From an uncultured Acetatifactor sp. (lineage in GTDB: Bacteria; Bacillota; Clostridia; Lachnospirales; Lachnospiraceae), in the NCBI GenBank assembly GCA_947627115.1, contig CANQUQ010000006.1, forward strand, positions 62,001 to 126,000: 64,000 nucleotides of DNA. The letters are read 5' to 3'. Both the position numbers and the translations under genes were made by a program. Below are positions 18,388-26,016 of the stretch, one piece after another. Position 1 is the stretch's first letter. The number at the start of each line of letters is the position of its first letter. The notes beneath the pieces were generated by a model, which worked only from the letters and a program-made list of their open reading frames with translations, ran no database searches and was not told the origin of the DNA.

Positions 18388-18396
18388 TGTTATAAT
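18388..18396 (+). promoter_or_regulatory. Extended -10 element before tRNA-Gly
   Basis: TGT followed by TATAAT at 18388-18396 forms an extended -10, 40 bp upstream of the tRNA. No good -35 hexamer is visible at 17 bp, which extended -10 promoters can tolerate. Confidence 0.6.
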
Positions 18397-18435
18397 ATTT
18401 TTAGTACGCAGCCTGTACGCGACGGGCGGCAGTCT

Positions 18436-18506
18436 GCAGATATGGTTCATCGGTAGAACGCTAGCTTCCCAAGCTGGAAAGGCGGGTTCGACTCCCGTTA
18501 TCTGCT
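18436..18506 (+). tRNA. tRNA-Gly (anticodon CCC)
   Basis: The acceptor arms GCAGATA (18436-18442) and TATCTGC (18499-18505) pair fully. The D arm is GTTC/GAAC, the anticodon stem CTAGC/GCTGG encloses loop TTCCCAA (anticodon CCC, reading GGG), and the T arm is CGGGT-TCGACTC-CCGTT-like. The length is 71 nt and CCA is not encoded. Confidence 0.92.
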
Positions 18507-18522
18507 CTATAGAGAAATACGG

Positions 18523-18566
18523 AAAAACGGCGTCCCGACAGCAGTCATAGTGTGGGGCGCCGCTTT
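18523..18566. terminator. Bidirectional terminator between tRNA-Gly and flavodoxin gene
   Basis: CGGCGTCCC (18528-18536) pairs with GGGGCGCCG (18554-18562) over a 17-nt loop. A five-base A run (18523-18527) on the left gives the minus strand a T-tract; the plus strand has TTT. Confidence 0.65.
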
Positions 18567-18633
18567 ACTGTTCAATTGGTTCATAATGAAATGTCGGCCG
18601 CGGAGCTGCCGAAGCTTCACGTATATCGCCGTC

Positions 18634-19155
18634 TCAGATCAGACCGTTTTCAGCGAGCCAGCTCTCTAACATGCCGCCTGCGTTCGCCGCATTGCTTCCG
18701 ATGACGGGAAGTCCTTTTTTGAGGACCGCGCCGGGAGCATATTTTCTGATATCGCTTTCGCTGTGTCCCATTCCGCTTCCCTCGTTGGTGCAGAGAGGAA
18801 GAATGGTCTTGCCGGAAAAATCATATTTTTCAAGAAAGGTAAGGACTGCCATGGGCACGGTCCCCCAGTAGTTCGGGTATGCGAGGATGACGGTGTCATA
18901 TTTGTCGATGCTGTCCGGGCAGCCTGTAAGCTCCGGTCTCGCCTGGCTCTCCAGGTCTCTCTTTGCCTCCTGGATGCAGGTCGCATAGACCGGTGAGTAG
19001 GGGGTCTTCATCTCGATCCTGAACGTATCGGCCGGGATGATTTCTTTCATACTGTTCACAACGATCTCCGTGTTTCCGACTTCGACATATCTCATTGTGC
19101 CCCCAAAATAGTTCTCATCTGCTCTTGAAAAGAACGCGATCAGTGTTCCGGTCAT
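18634..19155 (-). CDS. Flavodoxin
   Basis: This 173-residue flavodoxin-fold protein should bind FMN and shuttle electrons or act as an NAD(P)H-linked reductase. The product begins MTGTLIAFFSRADENYFGG, where the phosphate-binding loop is 'SRADENY' rather than the T-G-N-T form of long flavodoxins. Isoalloxazine-contacting segments are AYPNYWGTVPMAVLTF and LCTNEGSGMGHSESDI. It is a single gene with AGGGAGGAA before the ATG. A palindrome over its promoter (19220-19244) suggests a dedicated regulator, and convergent tRNA-Gly shares its terminator. Confidence 0.88.
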   Translation of the reverse strand: MTGTLIAFFSRADENYFGGTMRYVEVGNTEIVVNSMKEIIPADTFRIEMKTPYSPVYATCIQEAKRDLESQARPELTGCPDSIDKYDTVILAYPNYWGTVPMAVLTFLEKYDFSGKTILPLCTNEGSGMGHSESDIRKYAPGAVLKKGLPVIGSNAANAGGMLESWLAENGLI

Positions 19156-19208
19156 TTTTCATTCCTCCCTTTCGTCTTTGTCCGGTGTCTGTTCTTTCTG
19201 CTACTGAC

Positions 19209-19244
19209 ATTATCGCACATTCCGATTGCAAAATCCAATCGAAA
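19209..19244 (-). promoter_or_regulatory. Flavodoxin promoter with overlapping palindrome
   Basis: On the minus strand TTGGAT (19233-19238) and GATAAT (19209-19214) are 18 bp apart. The palindrome TTCCGATTG-N7-CAATCGAAA (19220-19244, one mismatch) overlaps the -35 and spacer, the arrangement expected for a regulator binding site. Confidence 0.5.
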
Positions 19245-19381
19245 TATTATATACTGAGCTTCAGCCGCGCGGCGGATCACAGGTTCGTCAGTCAGCCGCC
19301 TTTTCCTATCAGATAAAGCTGCCGAGGTATAAAATGCCTGTTTCCGGCTATACTTTTCATTAGAGTAAAATCAGATCATGA

Positions 19382-19453
19382 TCCTCGATAGCTCAATGGT
19401 AGAGCATTCGGCTGTTAACCGAAGGGTTGTTGGTTCGAGCCCAACTCGGGGAG
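19382..19453 (+). tRNA. tRNA-Asn (anticodon GTT)
   Basis: Acceptor TCCTCGA (19382-19388) pairs with TCGGGGA (19446-19452). The D arm is GCTC/GAGC, the anticodon stem TTCGG/CCGAA encloses CTGTTAA (anticodon GTT), and the T arm GTTGG-TTCGAGC-CCAAC is perfect. The length is 72 nt and CCA is not encoded. Confidence 0.95.
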
Positions 19454-19455
19454 TA

Positions 19456-19531
19456 AAGCGTCAAAGAGATGACGCTTAGAAAAGGAGCTGTTGCTCCATA
19501 GATAACACATCTATTTTGCAACAGCTCCTTT
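19456..19531. terminator. Two hairpins between tRNA-Asn and the histidine kinase gene, second one bidirectional terminator
   Basis: AAGCGTCA/TGACGCTT (19456-19477) is followed by a 14-bp perfect stem AAAGGAGCTGTTGC (19481-19494)/GCAACAGCTCCTTT (19518-19531), extended by an inner ATAGAT/ATCTAT. On the minus strand it ends in a T run (TTTTCT), fitting termination of the kinase gene. Confidence 0.8.
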
Positions 19532-19541
19532 GATTTTCAGA

Positions 19542-22148
19542 TCACTCCGCTTTGTTTTTATCCGCTTGTTCCTTTAGAATGGATGTGAGTATCTCCAGCA
19601 GCTTTTCTACGTCGATCGGTTTGGCGATATGTGCGTTCATGCCGCATTCAAGCGCCTGTCTGCGGTCCTCCTCGAACGCGTTGGCCGTCATGGCTACGAT
19701 CGGGATGCCGGCAAGGAGCGGATCGTCCAGCGCCCGGATGGCCCTGGTGGCATCGTAGCCGTTCATTTTCGGCATCTGAATATCCATGAGCACGAGGGAA
19801 TAGTAGCCCGGAACAGAGCTTTTCACTTTCTCTACGGCAACGGCGCCGTCCTCGGCCGTCTCCACGATAAATCCGCTGTCTGTGAGAATCGCCTCCGCGA
19901 TTTCCCGGTTCAGCTCGTTGTCCTCGGTCAACAGCAGGCGCGTTCCCTCGAAGGATCCGGACAGATCAGGAATGGGATCCGGCTGCGGCTCACTGAGCGT
20001 ATTGCCGGTGGCCGCGATCAGAATATCCCTGAGCTCGGAGAGGAAAATCGGTTTGTTGCAGAATGCGGTCACGCCCGCCGCGCGCGCCTCCTCCTCGAAA
20101 GCGGTCCAATCGTAGGCGGTGACCACAATGATCGGCGTGGTATCCCCAACGATGGAGCGGATCTGGCGCACCACCTCCAGGCCGTTTAAATCCGGAAGGA
20201 ACCAGTCTATAATGTAGGCGTGGTACTCATCGCCCATCTCATACGCCTGCTTGGCATGCAGGACGGCCTCCTTGCCGTGCAGGACCCACTCGGAGCGCAT
20301 GCCGATCTGGCGGAGCATTTTGGTGACGCTGTCGCAGGTGGAAAAACTGTCGTCTACCACAAGAGCGTGCAGGCCCTGAAGCTCCCGGACGATCTCCACC
20401 TTCTGGGGCTCCGCCCGGAGGCGGAAATCAAGATTGATGATAAATTCCGTGCCCTTGCCCTGCTCGGTATGCAGCTCGATCGTGCCGCCCATGGTATCCA
20501 CGATATTTTTTGTGATGGCCATACCAAGCCCCGTGCCCTGTATGCCGCTGGCGGTGGTGTTGCGCTCCCGCTCAAAAGGCTCGAAGATATGTTCCGTAAA
20601 TTCCGGGCTCATGCCGATGCCGGTGTCCTTGACCCGGATCTCATAGGAACCGTAGCCCTTGGGTGCCCGCGGCTTCTGTCGGATCGTCAGCGCCACGGTG
20701 CCGCCCGCGGGGGTGAACTTGATGGCGTTGGAGAGAAGGTTCAACAGCACCTGGTTTACGTGCAGCTTGTCGCAGTAAATGTCCTCGTCGATGACATCCA
20801 CCGTGTCCATATAGAAATTCAGCTGCTTGGACTGCATTTGTGTCTGTATGATATTTCGCATATCCCGGAAAATATCCGAGATGGAACATTCCTTTTCCTC
20901 GATGTTCAGCTTGCCGGATTCGATGCGGCTCATGTCCAGAATGTCGTTGATCAGGGAGAGCAGGTGGTTGCTGGAGGAGAGAATCTTCTTCAGGTATTCC
21001 TGCGTCCGCTCCCGATTGTCCAGATTGGCCTGGGCCAGTGTCGTAAAGCCGATGATGGCGTTCATGGGCGTCCGGATATCGTGGGACATGTTGGAGAGGA
21101 AGGTGCTCTTGGCCCGGTCGGCCGCCTCGGCCTTATGCAGCTTTTCGGTGAGCGTTGCATGCTCTATCTCCTGTTCCATCAACTGCTTCGCGTTGCGCCG
21201 CATCCAAAAATAGTACAGGATGACCGTGACGGCCATCAGGATTCCAAGAAAAATATACACGTTCCGAACTGCAAAAACGCTGGCGAAGGCCTCCTTCTCC
21301 GGTACATCGACCGCGATCGACCATTTGTTGATCCCGATGGGGGCGTAGTACATGTACTCCCAGCCGTCGGTGTTCGGTGTGCGGTAGATGACGTAGCCGG
21401 AATTTAGATTGGTCAGATCTTCCATGTATTCCTCCCAGCTCTTGTCGCCCTTGGTCTTGCGGGTGGAGAGGGAATCGGAAAAGTCGGAAACGTTCCCCAG
21501 CGTGTCGTGCCAGGTATCCACCAGGAAATCCCCGGATTTCGTGTCGATGATGTAGACGAAGGCGTTCGCGTTAAAGATATTTTCCGTATTGAGGCTGTCG
21601 GGCAGACTCTCCAGATCGGTGATGCCGTAAAGCAGAGCGACGGTCTCCCCGTCCTGGATGATCGGCACATAATGCCGCAGGATCGGCTGACCGGTGGCGA
21701 GATTGTATGTGCGGTTCGAGATATGCTCGCCCAGCGGAGCCTCCTCCGCAAAGGAGATATGGCTGATTTCCGAGGTGTCGAGAATATTGCCGTCTGCGGT
21801 GAGGATGCGGTCGTCCGGCAGCAGGATCCTCACGTTCATGGTATCGAGCAGAGGATTTACACTGTTCATGATCTCCAGCGTGGCATCGATGTCAAGATTG
21901 TCCGTCTGGGAGATGATGTCGGCCGTTGCGTTCAGGATGCGGCTGTCGCGCTCAAGCTTGGACGTGATCTCTTCGATCGCAGTGTTGGCTCCCTCTTCCA
22001 GCCGGCTTAAAGAGCGCTGGCGGAGTACCGTATAAATACTGAAATAGGAGGAGATCAGAAGAATCACGATAATGGCGATTACAATGCCCGTAGCCGTCAG
22101 GCTTTTGTCCTTCCGGACAGGTTCTTTCTGCGGTGTATTACGAATCAT
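19542..22148 (-). CDS. Hybrid sensor histidine kinase with two receiver domains
   Basis: The 868-residue membrane sensor has an N-terminal helix (about residues 20-42), an extracytoplasmic Cache-like sensor of about 270 residues (ISNRTYNLATGQPILRHYVP), and a second helix near residue 315. The HisKA domain carries phospho-acceptor His356 in MSHDIRTPMNAIIGF. The HATPase domain shows LLSNAIKFTPAGG, DTGIGMSPEF and GTGLGMAI. Receiver 1 has Asp648 in IIDWFLPDLNG; receiver 2 has Asp789 in VLMDIQMPKMNG. With no DNA-binding output it probably relays through phosphotransfer to partners outside the window. AAAGGAG precedes the ATG. The divergent neighbour is the FliD-C-like gene, about 500 bp away. Confidence 0.93.
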   Translation of the reverse strand: MIRNTPQKEPVRKDKSLTATGIVIAIIVILLISSYFSIYTVLRQRSLSRLEEGANTAIEEITSKLERDSRILNATADIISQTDNLDIDATLEIMNSVNPLLDTMNVRILLPDDRILTADGNILDTSEISHISFAEEAPLGEHISNRTYNLATGQPILRHYVPIIQDGETVALLYGITDLESLPDSLNTENIFNANAFVYIIDTKSGDFLVDTWHDTLGNVSDFSDSLSTRKTKGDKSWEEYMEDLTNLNSGYVIYRTPNTDGWEYMYYAPIGINKWSIAVDVPEKEAFASVFAVRNVYIFLGILMAVTVILYYFWMRRNAKQLMEQEIEHATLTEKLHKAEAADRAKSTFLSNMSHDIRTPMNAIIGFTTLAQANLDNRERTQEYLKKILSSSNHLLSLINDILDMSRIESGKLNIEEKECSISDIFRDMRNIIQTQMQSKQLNFYMDTVDVIDEDIYCDKLHVNQVLLNLLSNAIKFTPAGGTVALTIRQKPRAPKGYGSYEIRVKDTGIGMSPEFTEHIFEPFERERNTTASGIQGTGLGMAITKNIVDTMGGTIELHTEQGKGTEFIINLDFRLRAEPQKVEIVRELQGLHALVVDDSFSTCDSVTKMLRQIGMRSEWVLHGKEAVLHAKQAYEMGDEYHAYIIDWFLPDLNGLEVVRQIRSIVGDTTPIIVVTAYDWTAFEEEARAAGVTAFCNKPIFLSELRDILIAATGNTLSEPQPDPIPDLSGSFEGTRLLLTEDNELNREIAEAILTDSGFIVETAEDGAVAVEKVKSSVPGYYSLVLMDIQMPKMNGYDATRAIRALDDPLLAGIPIVAMTANAFEEDRRQALECGMNAHIAKPIDVEKLLEILTSILKEQADKNKAE

Positions 22149-22389
22149 GGTACGGCTTCTCCTTTTGCTGACAGACTGTTTTCTATGAAGAAATATTTCA
22201 GAAAATACATGATTTCTTAAAATTATAGCAGGCCGGGGAAGAAATGTCTAGAAAGAGTTGAGCGGAACGTGTCGGCGAGGCATTCCGTGACGGGATGAAG
22301 CTGGACGGCCAGAGGTGATCATGGGACCGTTGGCCGTTTTTCCATGGAAAAGTTGACTGTTTTTGGGAAAACTCTGGATTTTTCTCCCA

Positions 22390-22413
22390 ATATGTGGTAA
22401 AATATGTGGTAAA
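22390..22413. repeat. Exact 12-bp tandem repeat
   Basis: ATATGTGGTAAA occurs twice head to tail at 22390-22401 and 22402-22413 in the intergenic region; possible binding site for a dimeric regulator, but no direct evidence. Confidence 0.7.
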
Positions 22414-22517
22414 TTGAAGGTGATGTAATAGATCTTGACGCAGTATGAATGCTTCCGGCGGGACGGTGCTTTTGAGCAAAAGGCGGGACGGTAAAGGGCA
22501 GAATGTCAAAAAAATAG

Positions 22518-22556
22518 GATATCGGTATTAACAATAAAGACTTTCGTGCCGATATC
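22518..22556 (+). promoter_or_regulatory. Sigma-28 (SigD/FliA)-like promoter inside an inverted repeat
   Basis: TAAC (22529-22532), a 15-bp spacer and GCCGATAT (22548-22555) match the flagellar/chemotaxis sigma factor consensus TAAA-N15-GCCGATAW with one mismatch in the -35. The -10 is the right arm of an inverted repeat GATATCGGTA (22518-22527)/TGCCGATATC (22547-22556). The expected start is about 90 nt upstream of the FliD-C-like gene. Confidence 0.55.
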
Positions 22557-22649
22557 ATAAATGATAAGACAGGGATGTCATGAGATAGTTATTTCTATGG
22601 GCAAGTAGATTTATGCTATCGGCAACAATATGATCAAAGGAGTGATAAT

Positions 22650-23867
22650 ATGGGTATCAGTATTGATGTGGGTTCTTCCAATCAGGATTATTCTTATTTG
22701 TTTCAGAGCCTTTCCGGCGGCAATCTCGGCGATCTGAACATGCTTTCCGACTATGCCTCGATCAAGAACGGAAGCTACGGCAAGCTGATGAAGGCTTATT
22801 ACGGTGACACCACCGCCCCGGCCACGGCTGCGTCCAAGAGAAAGACCGGCACGAACGATGTCCTGGATCAGATCCTGGAGGCAAAGAAATATCCGAAGGT
22901 ATCCAAGGAAGCGCAGGCGGCAAATTCCAAGCTGACATCCGGGCTCTCAAATCTGACGGGGGCCGTTTCAACGCTGCAGAGCGAAAAGACTTATCAGGAT
23001 TCGGAGGACGGAACGGGTGCTGCACAAAAGGTCGTCTCCGCCATGAAGAATTTTGTATCCATGTACAACGATGTCGTCAGTGCGGCAAAGGACTCTACGC
23101 TGACAGGCAAGACATCGCATGTGGCAGGTATGATGAAGACATCCCAGGCCAACGCCGATAAGCTTGCACAGATCGGTGTGACGGTCAATCGGGACGGAAC
23201 GCTGGAGTTGAACGAAGAAAAGCTGAAAGCAGCGGATATTTCCAAGGTGCAGGAGCTGTTCTCAAAGGACGACGTTATGAGTTACGGCTCTACGGTAATG
23301 GCACGTCTCGGCTTTGCAAGCTATGCAGCCGATCCTGTGAGCAGCGTGGAGAAGGAGCAGGAAAGTGAGAAGCAGGATACGGCGACCTACACCGGAGCGG
23401 CTTCCCTGAAAACGGATATCGAGAAGCTGATTTCCGATTCGCTGTTCCAAAAGATAAAGGACGAGGACGGCACGGAACACTACGATATCGAAGCGATCTT
23501 TGCTGCGGCAAAAAGCTTTGTCGGCAACTATAACAGTATGCTGGATGCAGCCGGTTCTCATTTTAATTCCGGCGTCGTCTCGAATCTGGCAAGGATCATG
23601 GAAAAGACAGAGCAGAATAAAAATGCGCTGGAGCAGTTCGGGATCAGTGTGGATGCAAAGGGCAAGCTGAAGCTTGACGGGGATACCTTTAAAAAGGCAG
23701 ATATGTCCCAGGTGCAGAAGTTCTTCAATGAATACGCATCCTCCATTGCCACGAATGTGTCGCTGGTAAATTACTATATGACCACACAGGCCGATGTCTC
23801 CACCGGTTATACGGCCAGCGGGACCTATAATGCCCAGGATAATTTCCGTTATCACTACGACGTATAA
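22650..23867 (+). CDS. Protein with two tandem FliD C-terminal-like domains
   Basis: This 405-residue protein of unknown role starts MGISIDVGSSNQDYSYLFQS, with no signal peptide or membrane helix. Two copies of a segment typical of the flagellar cap protein FliD C-terminus are seen. Copy 1 (about residues 130-208) has NFVSMYNDVVSAA, LAQIGVTVNRDGTLELNEEK and QELFS; copy 2 (about 288-365) has SFVGNYNSMLDAAG, LEQFGISVDAKGKLKLDG and QKFFNEY. The N-terminal FliD parts are absent. No flagellar genes lie nearby, but the upstream promoter looks like sigma-28. It may be a flagellum-associated or surface accessory protein. ATG 22650 follows AAAGGAG; a strong terminator follows the gene. Confidence 0.6.
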   Translation: MGISIDVGSSNQDYSYLFQSLSGGNLGDLNMLSDYASIKNGSYGKLMKAYYGDTTAPATAASKRKTGTNDVLDQILEAKKYPKVSKEAQAANSKLTSGLSNLTGAVSTLQSEKTYQDSEDGTGAAQKVVSAMKNFVSMYNDVVSAAKDSTLTGKTSHVAGMMKTSQANADKLAQIGVTVNRDGTLELNEEKLKAADISKVQELFSKDDVMSYGSTVMARLGFASYAADPVSSVEKEQESEKQDTATYTGAASLKTDIEKLISDSLFQKIKDEDGTEHYDIEAIFAAAKSFVGNYNSMLDAAGSHFNSGVVSNLARIMEKTEQNKNALEQFGISVDAKGKLKLDGDTFKKADMSQVQKFFNEYASSIATNVSLVNYYMTTQADVSTGYTASGTYNAQDNFRYHYDV

Positions 23868-23893
23868 AATGTGACGAAGAAGACAGGTAGAAC

Positions 23894-23941
23894 AAGGGCT
23901 GCCGCTTCGCAGAAGCAACTCTGCAAAGCGGCAGCCTTTTT
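23894..23941 (+). terminator. Rho-independent terminator after the FliD-C-like gene
   Basis: GGCTGCCGCTT (23897-23907) pairs perfectly with AAGCGGCAGCC (23926-23936), with an inner GCAGA/TCTGC stem, then TTTTT (23937-23941). Confidence 0.93.
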
Positions 23942-23976
23942 GTGCGGCTATTTTCCTAAAGGACGGCGCCGCGGCG

Positions 23977-25491
23977 TCAGCACAGCGGTGCAAAGATCCG
24001 CAGCACGCCGTCCAGGATCCATTTTGCAAGATTTGTCTTTACGTTCTCCGGGGTCCGCTCCCGGCACTTTTCCTGAGTGGCCAGATAGTCTGCCTTCAGC
24101 TCCCGCAGCAGGGAGGAGGCGAAGAACAGGGAATTGTTCTCAAAGTGCAGGAAAAGACTGCGGTAATCCAGATTGACCGTGCCCACGGTGCCGACGGTGT
24201 CATCCACCACGCAGCCCTTTGCGTGCACAAAGCCGGGCGTGTACTCGTATATTTTTACGCCGGCCTCCAGGAGCACCGGATAAAAGCTGCGGGACATGCG
24301 GTATACCAGCTTTTTGTCCGGAATACCGGGCATGATGATCCGCACGTCCACGCCGCGGCCCGCCGCGCGTACAAAGGCGTCCAGCAGCGCGTCGCCGGGC
24401 ATCAGATAGGGGGTATAGAACCAGGCGTAATCCTCTGCCTGAGACAGCAGGTCAATGTAGAGCTCGTTGCTGACGGCGTCTGCCCTGAGAGGCGAATCGT
24501 AGTAGCTGAGCACATAGCCGTCCTGCTTTGGCGGTTCCGCGTCGGCTGCGGGAGATTCCAGAAATTGGGGCGGTATGGGATCTCCGGCAAAGGCGTCCCA
24601 AAATTCCGCGAACATTCTGGTATAATTCTGCACCGCCTCCCCGGTGAGCCGAAAGCCGATGTCCTTCCAGTGGCCGTACTTTTCTATGTGATTGATATAC
24701 TCGTCCGCCAGATTCACGCCGCCGCTGAAAGCCACCCTGCCGTCAATGATCATCATTTTCCTGTGATCCCGGCAGTTGAGAGTACCCTTCACGAACACAA
24801 GGGGGTTGAAGGAGGCGCAGCGGATTCCCTTTTTCCGCAGGGATCGGGCTTCCATTTCCGAGTAGGTGGAGATACTGCCGAGATCGTCGTACAGCACTCT
24901 TACGTCTACGCCCTGGGCCGCCTTTCGGGCAAGGATCTCTGTGATGGAATCCCACATATGTCCGCCCTGTATGATGAAGTACTCCACGAACACGAACCGT
25001 TGTGCCTTCTCCAGCTCCTTCAGCATGTCGGGGAACATTTCATCTCCAAGAGGATAATATCTGGCATCCCGGTTGATCTGGGGAAGAAATCCTGTTTTAT
25101 TTTGAATCCATCGGAAAGTCTCGCACATACGTCTGTTTTCTGCGGAGAGGGCTGAGTAGAGCGGGCCGGTGGAATCGGCGGGGGCCGGGAGCGGTCCTGC
25201 GGCGCTCAATTTTTTCTGCAGAGGTCTCGTGGTGCGTTTGTTGCCGAAGATCAGATAGAGCAGCGCGCCGGGGAGAGGAAATGAGAAGATCACCAGGAGC
25301 CAAAGGACTTTGTAGGTGCTTTCCTCCCGTTTGGTGAGCAGATACAGCACGAACAGAAAAGAGAGGATGGAGAGCGCAAAGCCGAAGAGCGGCGCCCAGG
25401 GCGCGAGCCAGTCGAAGAGAATGTAAAGCCATAGGATCTGCAGCGCGACAGCAGGTATCACCGTAAAAATACGTCTCAAAATTTTTTTCAT
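23977..25491 (-). CDS. cls: Cardiolipin synthase
   Basis: The 504-residue phospholipase D-superfamily enzyme should join two phosphatidylglycerols into cardiolipin at the membrane. It starts MKKILRRIFTVIPAVALQ with two N-terminal membrane helices (ILWLYILFDWLAPW and the following stretch). A PLDNc-like segment (VLWLLVIFSFPLPGALLYLI) comes next, then two HKD motifs: DHRKMMIIDGRVAFSGG (about residue 244) and FVHAKGCVVDDTVGTVG (about residue 420). The start at 25491 begins the family N-terminus; the frame is open for 58 further codons without family-like sequence. It converges on the FliD-C-like gene across a terminator. Confidence 0.93.
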   Translation of the reverse strand: MKKILRRIFTVIPAVALQILWLYILFDWLAPWAPLFGFALSILSFLFVLYLLTKREESTYKVLWLLVIFSFPLPGALLYLIFGNKRTTRPLQKKLSAAGPLPAPADSTGPLYSALSAENRRMCETFRWIQNKTGFLPQINRDARYYPLGDEMFPDMLKELEKAQRFVFVEYFIIQGGHMWDSITEILARKAAQGVDVRVLYDDLGSISTYSEMEARSLRKKGIRCASFNPLVFVKGTLNCRDHRKMMIIDGRVAFSGGVNLADEYINHIEKYGHWKDIGFRLTGEAVQNYTRMFAEFWDAFAGDPIPPQFLESPAADAEPPKQDGYVLSYYDSPLRADAVSNELYIDLLSQAEDYAWFYTPYLMPGDALLDAFVRAAGRGVDVRIIMPGIPDKKLVYRMSRSFYPVLLEAGVKIYEYTPGFVHAKGCVVDDTVGTVGTVNLDYRSLFLHFENNSLFFASSLLRELKADYLATQEKCRERTPENVKTNLAKWILDGVLRIFAPLC

Positions 25492-25821
25492 AAGGCATTT
25501 TCTCCGTGTTTTTTGTTTCTTGGGATCCCGCATCTGCCATACGGCATCCGCCGGGGAAGGGCCTGAATAGGTATCCTTATAAAAATAGCGGAAACAGTGC
25601 AAAAAGTCAAGACGATCGGGGGAATTTCCACGCAGCGGAGGGGCACGGAAGCGGGAGCGGCACAAAATAAATATGTCAGGGGAACGTAAAAATATCGGAT
25701 TGTGGATGCCGAAGAAACGTGATATGCTCTAGTTGTAAAGCGATGAGAAGAGAGGGATGCTGCATATGCCCATGAAGATCATAGTCTGTTTTTTGGCGGG
25801 GCACCGGATCCGTGGTGTCTA
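25492..25821. other. 330 bp region between cls and the LysE-like remnant
   Basis: Contains the leader of cls on the minus strand and, on the plus strand, a candidate promoter at 25700-25728. I see no supported gene here. Confidence 0.5.
25700..25728 (+). promoter_or_regulatory. Candidate promoter for the hydrolase/beta-galactosidase unit
   Basis: TTGTGG (25700-25705), 17 bp spacer, TATGCT (25723-25728). It would transcribe the LysE-like remnant, the alpha/beta hydrolase and possibly lacZ. Confidence 0.45.
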
Positions 25822-25968
25822 GTGCTGTGCGTGTCTTTTACGCTTTTATGGGCAAGGATCGCCGCACTGTTCGCGAACAGGGCCAGCGCCAAGACTCTGA
25901 ACAGAGCCGTGGGCGTGGTGCTGACCGTTCTGGGCGGGGCGATCCTTGGGGTGAATTTTCTGAAATAG
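25822..25968 (+). pseudogene. C-terminal remnant of a LysE/RhtB-type translocator
   Basis: Reading from GTG 25822 to TAG 25968 gives 48 residues: a hydrophobic stretch VLCVSFTLLWARIAALFANR followed by ASAKTLNRAVGVVLTVLGGAIL. This matches the closing helix pattern of LysE-type amino-acid exporters (arginine/asparagine-rich turn, 'LNRxxGxxLxxLGxxL'). No upstream part is present and no ribosome binding site precedes it. I read it as a deletion remnant 48 bp upstream of the hydrolase gene. It could instead be a small membrane peptide. Confidence 0.45.
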
Positions 25969-26016
25969 AGTCAGTCCGATCCAGGGAAGAACGGGGGACG
26001 GGAAGGAGACGATACT

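Larger units (their letters stand above)
22149..22649. other. 500 bp intergenic region between divergent kinase and FliD-C-like genes
   Basis: No coding frame here is convincing. The region is AT-rich compared with its flanks. It holds an exact 12-bp tandem repeat ATATGTGGTAAA (22390-22413) and an inverted repeat containing a sigma-28-like promoter (22518-22556). AAGGAG before the 22650 start codon closes it. Confidence 0.6.

Noticed and set aside
22198..22558. Small minus-strand frames in the kinase/FliD-C-like intergenic region
   Set aside because: No ribosome binding sites and no similarity; they overlap the promoter-like inverted repeat.
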